A model generated the notes under the pieces. That model worked only from the letters and a program-made list of their open reading frames with translations. It ran no database searches and was not told where the DNA came from. From Comamonadaceae bacterium OS-1 (GTDB lineage Bacteria > Pseudomonadota > Gammaproteobacteria > Burkholderiales > Burkholderiaceae_C), in assembly GCA_027923965.1 (NCBI GenBank), contig AP026969.1, positions 1,550,001-1,614,000 of the forward strand: a stretch of 64,000 bases of DNA. The letters run 5' to 3'. Position numbers and translations under genes: made by a program. Shown here piece by piece: positions 1 through 7,792 of this stretch (positions are counted from its first letter, which is position 1; every line of letters begins with the position of its first letter).

Positions 1-554
1 ACGACCTGGATGCCCGCCGCCCGCAGGCGCTGCAGATTCGGGTGGCCGCCCAGGTACAGGCCAATTCCGTCCAGCAGCAGGCGGATTTTCAGGCCCTGGC
101 GGGCGCGCTGCAGCAGTTGCGCGGTGAGCGCATCGCCCAGCACGTCCCGCCCCAAAATGAAGGTGCAGATATCCAGCCTGTGCCGGGCCCCGGCGATCAG
201 CGCCTGCAGCCGTTGCAGGGCTTCGCGGCCATCCTGGTGGACCACCATAGCCTCAAAGCTGGCAGAGGCCGCCAAGCCCAGAGCGGCGGCCAGGTTTTCT
301 TGCGCGCTGGCTGCGTGCGGGAAGGGTAGAGGGGTGGTCCGGCGGGTGCTGGCCAGCTTGCGGCGGCCAAACATGAGGTACAGCGGCAGGGCGATGTAGG
401 GCAGCAGCACCAGCGAAATCGTCCAGGCGATGGCGGCCGACGGGTGGCGGCGCTGCTTGAGCGTGTGTGAGCCCGCCATATAGATGCCCAGGCCCAAAAC
501 GACCAGCGCACCGTGCAGCGTGATCCATTGGCGGGTGAGGAGGTCGTGTAACAA
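1..554 (-). CDS. cls: Cardiolipin synthase-like phospholipase D family protein (partial, N-terminal part)
   Basis: The minus-strand frame is open from about 554 to the left edge, so only about 184 N-terminal residues are present. It begins with two hydrophobic segments (about residues 12-30 and 42-62) joined by the HTLKQRRHPSAAIAWTIS stretch that is typical of the phospholipase D N-terminal domain of bacterial cardiolipin synthases. The first PLD domain follows (ICTFILGRD, then ARQGLKIRLLLDGIG). The HKD catalytic motifs would lie beyond the edge. The family joins two phosphatidylglycerols into cardiolipin at the inner membrane. There is no ATG before the first membrane segment. The best start is TTG at 554, with a later ATG at 479, and no clear ribosome site is visible, so the start is uncertain. 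Confidence 0.8.
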   Translation of the reverse strand, partial: MLHDLLTRQWITLHGALVVLGLGIYMAGSHTLKQRRHPSAAIAWTISLVLLPYIALPLYLMFGRRKLASTRRTTPLPFPHAASAQENLAAALGLAASASFEAMVVHQDGREALQRLQALIAGARHRLDICTFILGRDVLGDALTAQLLQRARQGLKIRLLLDGIGLYLGGHPNLQRLRAAGIQV

Positions 555-687
555 ATTCGGTATGTCGCAGAGGTAAAGAGGGGGCAGATGGCCGCCACCC
601 TAGTGTGAACCCGATTGTCATACGCGCTAAATGGGATTGAAATGGCGTATGTGTGCAGTGTAATTATTAATTTCGAAAGGATTCACC

Positions 688-897
688 ATGAGAATCGAAC
701 TGATGCAACCCACGGCCACCATCATCGCCGCCATGATCACCACCGACAACGACCGCAGCTCCACCGGCCACCGGGTAAGCTGCCAGGACCTGTTTGTCGC
801 CACCTACCGTAAGCTGGAAGCCGCGATGCTGCAAATCCAACGGGAAGACGAGGCCAAGATGGAAGCCCGCCGCGAACCCCAGCGTGATTACGCCTAA
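688..897 (+). CDS. Small hypothetical protein (69 aa)
   Basis: A short frame of 69 residues with a good ribosome site (GAAAGGA, 7 bases before ATG). It has no signal peptide or membrane segment. The N-terminal half is Thr/Ala-rich (TATIIAAMITTD) and the C-terminal half is charged and probably helical (LEAAMLQIQREDEAKMEARRE). I do not recognise a family. It stands alone between a divergent cardiolipin synthase and a convergent amino acid transporter operon, and a dispersed hairpin repeat begins 14 bases after its stop. The ribosome site and clean spacing support it as a real gene; the function is unknown. Confidence 0.55.
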   Translation: MRIELMQPTATIIAAMITTDNDRSSTGHRVSCQDLFVATYRKLEAAMLQIQREDEAKMEARREPQRDYA

Positions 898-910
898 AGT
901 TTTAGGCATA

Positions 911-956
911 AAAATAGCTGCTGGTGCTTACTCTATAAGCACAAGAAGCTATTAAT
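911..956. repeat. Dispersed two-hairpin repeat, copy 1
   Basis: Member of the intergenic repeat family seen 14 times in the window. The core pairs TAGCT..GTGCTTA with TAAGCAC..AGCTA around a short loop. It lies between the convergent 69-aa gene and the ABC ATPase gene, where it could end transcription from both sides. Confidence 0.7.
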
Positions 957-970
957 AAGAGAGCAATTGT

Positions 971-1735
971 CTAGTCGGTCAGCGACGACAGGAATTGCTT
1001 CAGTTCCGGCGTTTGCGGGTTGCCAAACAGCTCGGCGGGCGGCCCCATCTCGTGCACGCGGCCCTGGTGCATGAAGATCACCCGGTTGCTGACCTTGCGC
1101 GCAAACGCCATTTCGTGCGTCACCATCAGCAGGGTCATGCCTTCGGCGGCCAGGCCCTCCACCACGCGCAGCACTTCGCCCACCAGTTCCGGGTCGAGCG
1201 CCGAGGTGATTTCATCGCACAGCAGCACGGCAGGCTCCATGGCCAGCGCACGTGCAATCGCCACCCGCTGCTGTTGCCCGCCCGAGAGCTGGTCGGGCCA
1301 GGCATCAAACTTTTCGGCCAGGCCCACCCGGGCCAGCAGCTTTTTGGCCTGGGCCGTGCCTGCGTCGTCGGCCTGCTGCTTGACCAGGCGCGGGGCCAGC
1401 ATCACGTTTTTGCCCACGGTGAGGTGCGGGAACAGGTTGAAGCCCTGGAAGATCATGCCCACCCGCTGGCGCAGCGCCCGCATGGCCAGGGCGTTGTCGT
1501 GCAGCAGCGGCTTGCTGTCCACCGTGAGGCTGCCACTCTGGAAGACTTCCAGCCCGTTGATGCAGCGCAGCAGCGTGCTCTTGCCCGAGCCGCTTTTGCC
1601 GATGATGGCGATGACCTCGCCGGTCTGCACCTGCAGGTCGATGCCTTTGAGTACCTCGTTGGTGCCGAAGGACTTGCGCAGGCCCTTGATCTCGACGATC
1701 GCAGGTGGGGTGTTGGGTTTAGCGGCGGGCTGCAT
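971..1735 (-). CDS. Polar amino acid ABC transporter ATP-binding protein
   Basis: 254 aa, the usual length for GlnQ/HisP-type ATPases. Walker A is GKSGSGKST (about residue 46), the Q-loop follows in GMIFQGFNLFPH, the ABC signature is LSGGQQQR, Walker B is VLLCDEITSALDP, and the H-loop is VTHEM. The protein powers import of an amino acid through the two permeases encoded just upstream. Its ATG overlaps the end of the permease gene by 17 bases, which points to translational coupling as the last gene of a five-gene operon (regulator, binding protein, two permeases, ATPase). The substrate cannot be fixed from sequence alone. Confidence 0.93.
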   Translation of the reverse strand: MQPAAKPNTPPAIVEIKGLRKSFGTNEVLKGIDLQVQTGEVIAIIGKSGSGKSTLLRCINGLEVFQSGSLTVDSKPLLHDNALAMRALRQRVGMIFQGFNLFPHLTVGKNVMLAPRLVKQQADDAGTAQAKKLLARVGLAEKFDAWPDQLSGGQQQRVAIARALAMEPAVLLCDEITSALDPELVGEVLRVVEGLAAEGMTLLMVTHEMAFARKVSNRVIFMHQGRVHEMGPPAELFGNPQTPELKQFLSSLTD

Positions 1736-2372
1736 GCATCTTCCTCTCTAACAATTTGGCGTAAAAACTGACCGGGAAACACAGGGCGAAGTACATCAAG
1801 GCCACGCAGCTGTAGACCACGAAGGGCTTGAAAGTGGCGTTGGCGATCATGGTGCCGGCCTTGGTGAGCTCGATGAAGCCGATCACCGAGGCCAGCGCCG
1901 TGCCCTTGATCACCTGCACCAGAAAGCCCACCGTGGGCGCGATGGCGATCTTGATGGCCTGGGGTAGCACCACGTAGCGCAGCCGCTCGCCAAAGCTCAG
2001 CGCCAGGCTCTCCGAGGCCTCCCACTGCCCCTTGGGGATAGAAGCCACGCAGCCGCGCCAGATCTCGGTCAAAAAGGCGCTGGTGTACAGCGTGAGCGCC
2101 GCAGCCGCTGCCACCCAGGCGCTGGTGTTGATACCGAACAGCGCAATGCCAAAGTACGCCAAAAACAACTGCATCAGCAGCGGCGTGCCCTGGAACACCT
2201 GCACGTAGGCGGCCACAAAGGTCTCGGCCCCACGCACCTGGCTCAGCCGGGCGACCAGTAGCAGCACGCCCACAATGCCGCCGCCGATAAAGGCCATCAG
2301 CGACAAGCCAATCGTCCAGCGCGCCGCCAGCAGCAGGTTGCGAAAAATATCCCAAATGGCAAAGTCAACCAT
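1719..2372 (-). CDS. Amino acid ABC transporter permease (GlnP/HisM type), second
   Basis: 217 aa with about five membrane segments, and an ABC-2 coupling loop with the EAA-type motif ESLALSFGERLRYVVLPQAI. It belongs to the His/Glu/Gln/Arg/opine permease family. It lies 11 bases after the first permease gene and overlaps the ATPase start, so it is part of the same transcript. Together with its partner it forms the heterodimeric inner-membrane channel for the amino acid delivered by the binding protein at 3238-4041. Confidence 0.9.
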   Translation of the reverse strand: MVDFAIWDIFRNLLLAARWTIGLSLMAFIGGGIVGVLLLVARLSQVRGAETFVAAYVQVFQGTPLLMQLFLAYFGIALFGINTSAWVAAAAALTLYTSAFLTEIWRGCVASIPKGQWEASESLALSFGERLRYVVLPQAIKIAIAPTVGFLVQVIKGTALASVIGFIELTKAGTMIANATFKPFVVYSCVALMYFALCFPVSFYAKLLERKMHAARR

Positions 2373-2383
2373 AGTGTGTGTCC

Positions 2384-3055
2384 TCAGCGACCGTAGACAA
2401 AACGCGGACCCAGCCAGTTCAGCAGCTTGCGCACCGCCATCGACAGCGCCAGATAAATACCGGTGGCGATGATGAAGGCCTCAAACGCGCGGAAATTGCG
2501 GCTCTGGATCAGGTTGGCGGCGTAGCTCAGCTCTTCGGTGGAGATTTGCCCACACACCGCCGAGCCCAGCATCACGATGATGATCTGGCTCACCAGCGCG
2601 GGCCAGACCTTCTTCAGGGCCGGTGGCAGCACCACCCGGGTGAAGGTTTGCCATTGCGACATCGCCAGGCTGGCGGCGGCCTCGATCTGGCCCCGGGGTG
2701 TGGCATCGATCCCGGCGCGGATGATCTCGGTGGCATAGGCCCCCAGGTTGATCACCATGGCCAGGATGGAGGCCACCTCGGGCGACAGCTTGAAGCCTAA
2801 AGCGGGCAGGCCGAAGAAGATGAAGAACAACTGCACGATGAAGGGCGTGTTGCGGATCAGCTCCACATACGCACCCACCAGCGCCTGCAGCCACAGCGGC
2901 GCCCGCGTGTTCTGGCTGCGCACCCAGGCGCAGGAGATGCCCAGCACCGCGCCGATCAGCGTGGCGATCAGCGTCAGCCCCAGGGTCCAGACGATGCCCT
3001 TGGCCAGCAGCGGCCACTGCTCCAGTACGGCGTAGAAGTCGAAAGCAATGCGCAT
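2384..3055 (-). CDS. Amino acid ABC transporter permease (GlnP/HisM type), first
   Basis: 223 aa, multi-spanning. The first membrane segment is near residues 17-40 (GIVWTLGLTLIATLIGAVLG), and the coupling loop is SLAMSQWQTFTRVVLPPALK. The region RNTPFIVQLFFIFFGLPALG is characteristic of polar amino acid permeases. It is the partner of the 217-aa permease. It is separated from the binding-protein gene by a 182-base spacer that contains a GC-rich hairpin repeat, which may uncouple the high level of binding protein from the lower level of membrane components. Confidence 0.9.
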   Translation of the reverse strand: MRIAFDFYAVLEQWPLLAKGIVWTLGLTLIATLIGAVLGISCAWVRSQNTRAPLWLQALVGAYVELIRNTPFIVQLFFIFFGLPALGFKLSPEVASILAMVINLGAYATEIIRAGIDATPRGQIEAAASLAMSQWQTFTRVVLPPALKKVWPALVSQIIIVMLGSAVCGQISTEELSYAANLIQSRNFRAFEAFIIATGIYLALSMAVRKLLNWLGPRFVYGR

Positions 3056-3154
3056 GGCGCACCTCCTATCTATCGAAGAAAAAGCTTATTCGGGCTCACC
3101 ACTTCATCCCTTCCAGGCCTGCGCAGTAGCGCCCCTTCGTGAACACCGCAGAAC

Positions 3155-3235
3155 TGGCTTTGCCAGGCTGCTGGTGTTGCCCCCTGCAAGGGGGTTGGCG
3201 AAAGATGCGAAGCACTGCAGCCTGGGGGTGTGCCA
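3155..3235. repeat. GC-rich hairpin element between binding-protein and permease genes
   Basis: The spacer holds a strong hairpin, GCCCCCT-GC-AAGGGGGT (3179-3195), flanked by CTTTGCCAGGCTG on the left and CAGCCTGGGGGTG on the right, which can pair in part. I recall similar elements with a CCCCC/GGGGG stem as common between genes in Comamonadaceae. On the transcript it could stabilise the upstream binding-protein mRNA or lower read-through into the permeases. Confidence 0.5.
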
Positions 3236-3237
3236 AG

Positions 3238-4041
3238 TTACTCTGGCAGGTTACCGGCGGGGCGGCCCAGCCAGCGCACGGCCATCTTGTCGATGTCGCC
3301 GGATTTTTTGGCGGCGAGGATGATCTCGTTGACCTTGGCGCGCAGCGCGTCTTCGCCCTTGGCTACGCCGATGAAGTTGGGCGAGTCTTTCAGCAGCAGC
3401 TTGTATTCGGCACCCAGTTGCGGGTTCTTGGCCATCAGGTTGCCCGCGACCGACGCGCCGGTGGCAATCACCTGCACCTGGCCGGACACAAAGGACGACA
3501 CGGTCACGTTGTTGTCTTCAAAGCGCTTGATGTCGGTGCCCGACGGGGCCAGCTTGGTCAGTTCCTGGTCTTCGATGGCGCCACGGGTCACGCCCACCGA
3601 CTTGCCTGCCAGATCGGCAAAGCTCTTGATGCTGAGGGTTTTGGGGGCAAACACGGCCTGGAAAAAGGGCGAGTAGGCGGCGGTGAAGTCGATGACTTTT
3701 TCGCGCTCGGGGTTTTTGCCCAGCGACGAGATCACCAGGTCGGCCTTTTTGGACTGCAGGTAGGCCACGCGGTTGGCGCTGGTCACGGGGGCCAGTTCCA
3801 CCGCCACACCAAGTTTGCCGCCGATGTAGTTGGCCATGTCGATGTCCAGGCCCTGGGGTTTCAGGTCGGTGCCCACAAAGCCGTAGGGCGGGAAGTCGGT
3901 GGGGATGGCGATGGTGATTTTTTTGGCCTTGAGCACGTCGTCCAGGGCGGTCTGGGCGTGGGCACCCAGGCTGGCGAGCAGAGCGATGGCGGCCAGGCCG
4001 GACTGGAAGTGGCGGCGGGTGAATGAAGAAGGTTGTGTCAT
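3238..4041 (-). CDS. Amino acid ABC transporter substrate-binding protein
   Basis: 267 aa of the periplasmic binding protein family 3 (SBP_bac_3). The start is the ATG at 4041, preceded by AGGAG and overlapping the stop of the regulator gene in an ATGA arrangement. The N-terminus carries an RR-containing secretion signal (FTRRHFQSGLAAIALLASLGAHA) with cleavage probably after AHA. The mature start KKITIAIPTDFPPYGFV and the NPEREKVIDFT motif are typical of the family. It should capture a polar amino acid and deliver it to the permeases at 1719-3055. The ligand is unknown. Confidence 0.9.
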   Translation of the reverse strand: MTQPSSFTRRHFQSGLAAIALLASLGAHAQTALDDVLKAKKITIAIPTDFPPYGFVGTDLKPQGLDIDMANYIGGKLGVAVELAPVTSANRVAYLQSKKADLVISSLGKNPEREKVIDFTAAYSPFFQAVFAPKTLSIKSFADLAGKSVGVTRGAIEDQELTKLAPSGTDIKRFEDNNVTVSSFVSGQVQVIATGASVAGNLMAKNPQLGAEYKLLLKDSPNFIGVAKGEDALRAKVNEIILAAKKSGDIDKMAVRWLGRPAGNLPE

Positions 4042-4838
4042 AGCAGGGCTCCTAGGTAAGTGGAAGGGTCGTCGGGGAGGGCATCCGCGCCAGCAGCTGT
4101 GGATGCCTTGGTTTTTCGGGATCTTGTATGCAAGTCTTGTGCCGCAGATGCCGCCTTGGCCGAGGCTCCCACCGGGGCCAGGGCATCGCGCAACTGGGCC
4201 AGCGGGTCGGTGGTCACTGGCAGCCGCAGCGCCTGCTGCACCGTGCCGATGTGGGCGGCCATGAGCTTTTCGGCCAGGGCGGTGTCGCCTTTTTCCAGCG
4301 CGGCGACGATTTGCACATGGTCTTCGCAGGACTGTTCGGCGTTGTGCGAGGACTGGTAGAGCATGGCGATCAACGTGGTGCGGGCGGTGAAGTCGCGCAG
4401 CGTGTCGGCCAGCAGGCTGTTGCCCAGGCATTCGGCCAGGCACACATGGAAGTCGCCCAGCAAAAAGCTGCGCGTGCCCACGTCACTGCCTTTAATGGCG
4501 GCCTGCTCCTGCTTCAGGTGCTGTTTGAGCCGTTTCAGGGCGGGTTTTTCAATGCCCTGCAGGCTGCGGATCAGCCCGGTCTCAATCACCCGGCGGGCCT
4601 CGAAGGCCTCGCGGGCTTCGTCTTGCGAAGGCTCGATCACGTACCAGCCCCGGCGTGCGCTGACGGTGACGATGCCGCGCGCGGCCAGCCGGGTGAGTGC
4701 CTCGCGCACCACGGTGCGGCTGCAGTCGAACAGCATGGCCAGCGGCTGCTCGCCCAGGCGGGCGCCGGGGGCGAGTTTTTGCGCCATCACGGCTTCGATG
4801 ATGCGGGTACTGATGTCGGCGGCGGTGGTCATTGCCAC
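4038..4838 (-). CDS. GntR-family (FCD) transcriptional regulator
   Basis: 266 aa from GTG at 4838, or 264 aa from ATG at 4832. An N-terminal winged helix of GntR type occupies about residues 8-72 (GARLGEQPLAMLF, then RTVVREALTRLAARG), followed by a helical FCD ligand domain with metal-ligand-like residues (DFHVCLAECLGN, EDHVQIVAAL). About 40 C-terminal residues form a low-complexity tail beyond the domain. It is the first gene of the amino acid transporter operon and its stop overlaps the binding-protein start, so it probably regulates that operon and itself. Confidence 0.88.
   Translation of the reverse strand: MAMTTAADISTRIIEAVMAQKLAPGARLGEQPLAMLFDCSRTVVREALTRLAARGIVTVSARRGWYVIEPSQDEAREAFEARRVIETGLIRSLQGIEKPALKRLKQHLKQEQAAIKGSDVGTRSFLLGDFHVCLAECLGNSLLADTLRDFTARTTLIAMLYQSSHNAEQSCEDHVQIVAALEKGDTALAEKLMAAHIGTVQQALRLPVTTDPLAQLRDALAPVGASAKAASAAQDLHTRSRKTKASTAAGADALPDDPSTYLGALL
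4121..4135. promoter_or_regulatory. Candidate FCD-regulator operator, internal site
   Basis: ATCTTGTATGCAAGT, with an internal CTTG/CAAG inverted repeat. It lies inside the 3' end of the regulator gene, about 80 bases before the binding-protein start. It matches the site at 4861-4875 in 12 of 15 positions when that site is read on the other strand. FCD-type GntR operators often contain TTGTAT halves. Confidence 0.35.
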
Positions 4839-4860
4839 GAATCACGCAGAAACCGTGCCA

Positions 4861-4875
4861 ACTGATATACAAGAT
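4861..4875. promoter_or_regulatory. Candidate FCD-regulator operator, promoter site
   Basis: Reads ATCTTGTATATCAGT on the minus strand, 23 bases upstream of the regulator's start. It resembles the internal site at 4121-4135, which suggests autoregulation. It sits in the 142-base space shared with the divergent GGDEF gene. Confidence 0.35.
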
Positions 4876-4980
4876 GCGTGCACCTATACGGTGTGGATTC
4901 CGCCCAGGTGCACCCATTCGGCACAGGCTCAAATTGCGGGGTGGTAGGCAAAGCGGGGGTATCGGCACTAAGATGGTTCC

Positions 4981-5970
4981 ATGCTGTCGCAGTCCTCTCT
5001 TGTTGTGGCCCTGGTGGGCCTGCTCGCCTTGCTGGCGGGGGTGCTGCTGGTCGGTGTGCACCGCAGGCGCATCCAGCGCCTGCAGCAGTGCCTGGATGCG
5101 GTGCTGGCGGCCTCCAGCGATGCCATCTGCTTTGAAGACGCAGACGGCCTGGTGGTCGGCTGGAGCCCGGGCGCCGAGGCCATGCTGGGCTATACCGCCC
5201 AGCAAATGCTGGGGCAGACGCTGCAACGGTTGGTGCCTGCCGACCGCCGGTTCGAGGAGGACGCGCCCTGGGGCGCCCTTGAGCCGACCAGCCACCCTCT
5301 GGAAACGGTGCGCCTGCACCAAAACGGCAGCCTGGTGCCGGTGTCCATGGCCCTGGTGCCCCTGGTGGATGCCCAGGGGCAGCGCACTGGCACGGCGCGG
5401 GTGCTGCGCGACACCTCGCGCCAGCAGGTGTCGGCCGAGCTGATCCAGTCCATGGCCTTCAACGATGGCCTGACCGGTCTGCCCAATTGGCGGCTGCTGC
5501 GCGACCGCATCTGGCGCGCCCAGCTCAACAGCGCGCGCCAGCGCTCGTACTTTGCCGTGTTGTACGTGGATGTGGACAACTTCAAGGCCGTCAATAGCAC
5601 CCATGGCCGCGCCGTGGGCGACCAGGTGCTGGTGGAGGTGTCGGTGCGGCTGATGGCCGCCATCCGGCAAAACGACACCGTGGCCCGGGTGCGGGGCGAT
5701 GAATTCGTGGTGCTGCTGGAAGACCTGGGCAGCAAGGAGGTGTCTGCCGCCCACCACGTGAACACCGTGGCCGACAAGATCTGGGACATGCTGGAGCGCG
5801 ATTACCCCCTGGGCGAGCTGCACATACGCTGCACCGCCAGCATCGGCATCCAGTTGCGCCTGGGCGGCAATGGCAGCGTGGACCAGATCATCCAGGCCGC
5901 CGATGCCGCCATGGCCCAGGTCAAGCAGGGCCGCCGCTCGGTGGCACGCGGGGTGTTTGGCGGGACCTAG
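4981..5970 (+). CDS. Membrane-anchored PAS-GGDEF protein (probable diguanylate cyclase)
   Basis: 329 aa. One membrane anchor lies at residues 6-25 (SLVVALVGLLALLAGVLLVG), a PAS domain at about 35-150 (SSDAICFEDADGLVVGW, then YTAQQMLGQTLQRLVP), and a GGDEF domain at about 160-325 (DGLTGLPNWRLLRDR). The signature reads RGDEF rather than GGDEF, which some active cyclases tolerate. The product-inhibition site RQND lies five residues before it, as in the RxxD I-site. It probably makes cyclic di-GMP in response to a cytoplasmic PAS signal. It is divergent from the FCD regulator and appears monocistronic. Confidence 0.87.
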   Translation: MLSQSSLVVALVGLLALLAGVLLVGVHRRRIQRLQQCLDAVLAASSDAICFEDADGLVVGWSPGAEAMLGYTAQQMLGQTLQRLVPADRRFEEDAPWGALEPTSHPLETVRLHQNGSLVPVSMALVPLVDAQGQRTGTARVLRDTSRQQVSAELIQSMAFNDGLTGLPNWRLLRDRIWRAQLNSARQRSYFAVLYVDVDNFKAVNSTHGRAVGDQVLVEVSVRLMAAIRQNDTVARVRGDEFVVLLEDLGSKEVSAAHHVNTVADKIWDMLERDYPLGELHIRCTASIGIQLRLGGNGSVDQIIQAADAAMAQVKQGRRSVARGVFGGT

Positions 5971-6233
5971 CGGCGCTGCACTTGGCCCGGCTGCTCCGCG
6001 CTGGTGGGCACCACGCCCGTGGCATGGCGCTGGTTGTTGCACACATCGTGGCTGATGGCCAGGTTCTCCAGGTGGCTGTTGCCGCCTTCGCTGAGGGGCT
6101 GGATGTGCTCCAGCGTGGCGGCTGCGGGCAGCACGTGCTGGCCACACACCCAGCAGGGCACCACGCCGTGCAGCTGGCGGGCCACGGTTTTGTAGATCTT
6201 GTCGCGGGTGTGCCCTAGTCGGCTCATAAACAT
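5967..6233 (-). CDS. HNH endonuclease domain protein
   Basis: 88 aa. It shows a CWVC zinc pair near residue 28, LEHIQPLSEGGNSHLENLAI as the HNH core (His in LEHI, Asn in HLENL) and SHDVCNNQR as the final part with a further Cys. Small stand-alone HNH proteins cut or nick DNA; many are of unknown role. Start ATG at 6233, or ATG at 6227 (MSRLGHT). Its stop overlaps the end of the GGDEF gene on the other strand by four bases. No mobile-element partner is visible nearby. Confidence 0.82.
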   Translation of the reverse strand: MFMSRLGHTRDKIYKTVARQLHGVVPCWVCGQHVLPAAATLEHIQPLSEGGNSHLENLAISHDVCNNQRHATGVVPTSAEQPGQVQRR

Positions 6234-6247
6234 CTCACAATTGATTT

Positions 6248-6304
6248 GCTATTTATTGTATAGCTGCTCGTGCTGATGGAATAAGCTCTGGGGGCTGATT
6301 TTTT
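6248..6304. repeat. Dispersed two-hairpin repeat, copy 2
   Basis: Near-consensus copy: a GCTAT..ATAGC hairpin, then the core GCTGATGGAATAAGC, then a GCTGATTTTTT tail. It lies between the HNH gene and the 3' end of the PAS-LuxR gene. Confidence 0.75.
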
Positions 6305-6311
6305 CATTAAT

Positions 6312-6878
6312 TTACCCACCCAGCAACCGCTGCGCCAGGTCGGCGGTGGTGGATGCCTTGTACTTGCGCATCAGGCCCGCCCGGTAGATTTCCACCGTGC
6401 GGTGGCTGATGCCCAGCAGCTTGGCGATTTCCTTGGAGGTCAGGCCGGTCATGACGTGGGCGGCCACCTCGCGCTCGCGCGGGGTCAGCGCCGCCTGCAC
6501 CGGGCGGCGGGACGACAAATCCTCAAAGCTCCAGACCCCGGCGGCGTGCGGTGCGTTACGGTCAAAGGCGCGCCCCATCACGTGGCACCAGAAGGCCTCG
6601 CCTTGGAAGCGCCCGCCCACGCGCTGCATGATGCGGTCGTCGGCGTAATGGCCCTTGGCATCCATGGTCAGCGCGATGCGTGCACCGGTGCGCTCGAACT
6701 CCACGGCGGTAGGGTAGAGCACCTGGAACGACTGGCCGATGAGCTGGTCGCGGTCGGCCCCAAACATCTCGCACAAGTGCTGGTTGCAGTCCACAATGGC
6801 GCGGTTGCGCGACACCACCAGGCCCACCGGCGCCAATGCAAACGCCAGTTGGTAATCCACCTCGGTTGCGAGTGCCAT
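6312..6878 (-). CDS. PAS and LuxR-type HTH transcriptional regulator
   Basis: 188 aa. A PAS domain occupies about residues 8-115 (FALAPVGLVVSRNRAIVDCN, MFGADRDQLIGQSF). A LuxR/FixJ-type helix-turn-helix follows at about 128-185 (LTPREREVAAHVMTGLTSKE, then LLGISHRTVEIYRAGLMRKY). The fusion of one PAS domain to a C-terminal LuxR HTH without a receiver domain suggests direct sensing of a small ligand. It is divergent from the 3-oxoacid CoA-transferase genes with only 76 bases between starts, so it is the natural candidate regulator for them. Confidence 0.87.
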   Translation of the reverse strand: MALATEVDYQLAFALAPVGLVVSRNRAIVDCNQHLCEMFGADRDQLIGQSFQVLYPTAVEFERTGARIALTMDAKGHYADDRIMQRVGGRFQGEAFWCHVMGRAFDRNAPHAAGVWSFEDLSSRRPVQAALTPREREVAAHVMTGLTSKEIAKLLGISHRTVEIYRAGLMRKYKASTTADLAQRLLGG

Positions 6879-6899
6879 CGGATAAACCCTTTACGAAAA

Positions 6900-6921
6900 A
6901 CTACGTAGCCGAATAGGTAGT
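6900..6921. promoter_or_regulatory. Candidate operator between PAS-LuxR gene and CoA-transferase genes
   Basis: Inverted repeat ACTAC-N12-GTAGT in the short divergent intergenic space, with the palindrome CTACGTAG inside its left part. Its position suits a LuxR-type dimer acting on both promoters. No binding evidence exists beyond the symmetry. Confidence 0.35.
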
Positions 6922-6954
6922 ATCGTTCCGCCAGATTTTTAACCGGAGAACTGT

Positions 6955-7791
6955 GTGAACAAAATTTTCCCCTCTGCCGCCGAGGCGCTCGAAGGCGTTG
7001 TCAAGGACGGCCAACTCATGGCCGTGGGCGGCTTCGGCCTGTGCGGCATCCCCGAGGCGCTGATCGACGCATTGCGCGATTCCGGCGTCAAAGACCTGAC
7101 GGTGATCTCCAACAACGCGGGTGTCGACGGCTTTGGCCTGGGCAAGCTGCTGGAGACGCGGCAGATCAAGAAAATGATCTCCAGCTACGTGGGTGAAAAC
7201 AAGGAATTCGAGCGCCAATACCTGGCCGGTGAGCTGCAACTCGAATTCACCCCCCAGGGCACGCTGGCCGAGAAGCTGCGCGCCGGTGGTGCAGGCATCC
7301 CGGCTTTCTTCACCAAGACCGGTGTGGGCACTCTGGTGGCCGAAGGCAAGGAATTGCGCGAATTCGACGGCCAGACCTATGTGATGGAGCGCTCGCTGGT
7401 GCCCGAGGTGTCGCTGGTCAAGGCTTTCCGCGCCGACAAGTCCGGCAACCTGCAGTTCCGTCTGACGGCCCGCAACTTCAACCCTGCGGTGGCCATGGCG
7501 GGCAAGATCTGCATCGTGGAAGTGGAAGAAATCGTGGAAACCGGCAGCATGGTGCCCGACCAGGTGCACCTGCCCGGTATCTACGTGCACCGCATCGTGC
7601 TCAACGCCAACCCCGAAAAGCGGATTGAAAAGCGCACCTTGTCGGCATCCACCGCCGTGGATCCGATTGCCGCCAAGGTCGAGGCCCAGGCGGTGATCGC
7701 CCATGCCGCCGTGGTCAGCACCGAGGAGTTGGCTACACCGAAGGTGGATGCGCCAGCCGGATCCCCCACCAACCCCGTACAAGGAGCCTGA
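6955..7791 (+). CDS. scoA: 3-oxoacid CoA-transferase subunit A
   Basis: 278 aa from GTG at 6955 with GGAG 8 bases before. It matches the alpha subunit of succinyl-CoA:3-ketoacid CoA-transferase: [17 protein letters not shown] at the N-terminus (the GxGxxGxP-type CoA-binding loop), then [12 protein letters not shown] and [16 protein letters not shown]. The enzyme moves CoA from succinyl-CoA to acetoacetate or a similar oxoacid. The usual subunit is about 235 aa; here an Ala/Pro-rich tail of about 45 residues follows the conserved end. It is directly followed by subunit B. The substrate could also be 3-oxoadipate, but overall it looks more like the acetoacetate enzyme. Confidence 0.9.
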   Translation: MNKIFPSAAEALEGVVKDGQLMAVGGFGLCGIPEALIDALRDSGVKDLTVISNNAGVDGFGLGKLLETRQIKKMISSYVGENKEFERQYLAGELQLEFTPQGTLAEKLRAGGAGIPAFFTKTGVGTLVAEGKELREFDGQTYVMERSLVPEVSLVKAFRADKSGNLQFRLTARNFNPAVAMAGKICIVEVEEIVETGSMVPDQVHLPGIYVHRIVLNANPEKRIEKRTLSASTAVDPIAAKVEAQAVIAHAAVVSTEELATPKVDAPAGSPTNPVQGA

Positions 7792-7792
7792 T

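Noticed and set aside
5967..6233. HNH gene as part of a mobile intron or homing element
   Set aside because: No intron, transposase or target-site duplication is visible around it.
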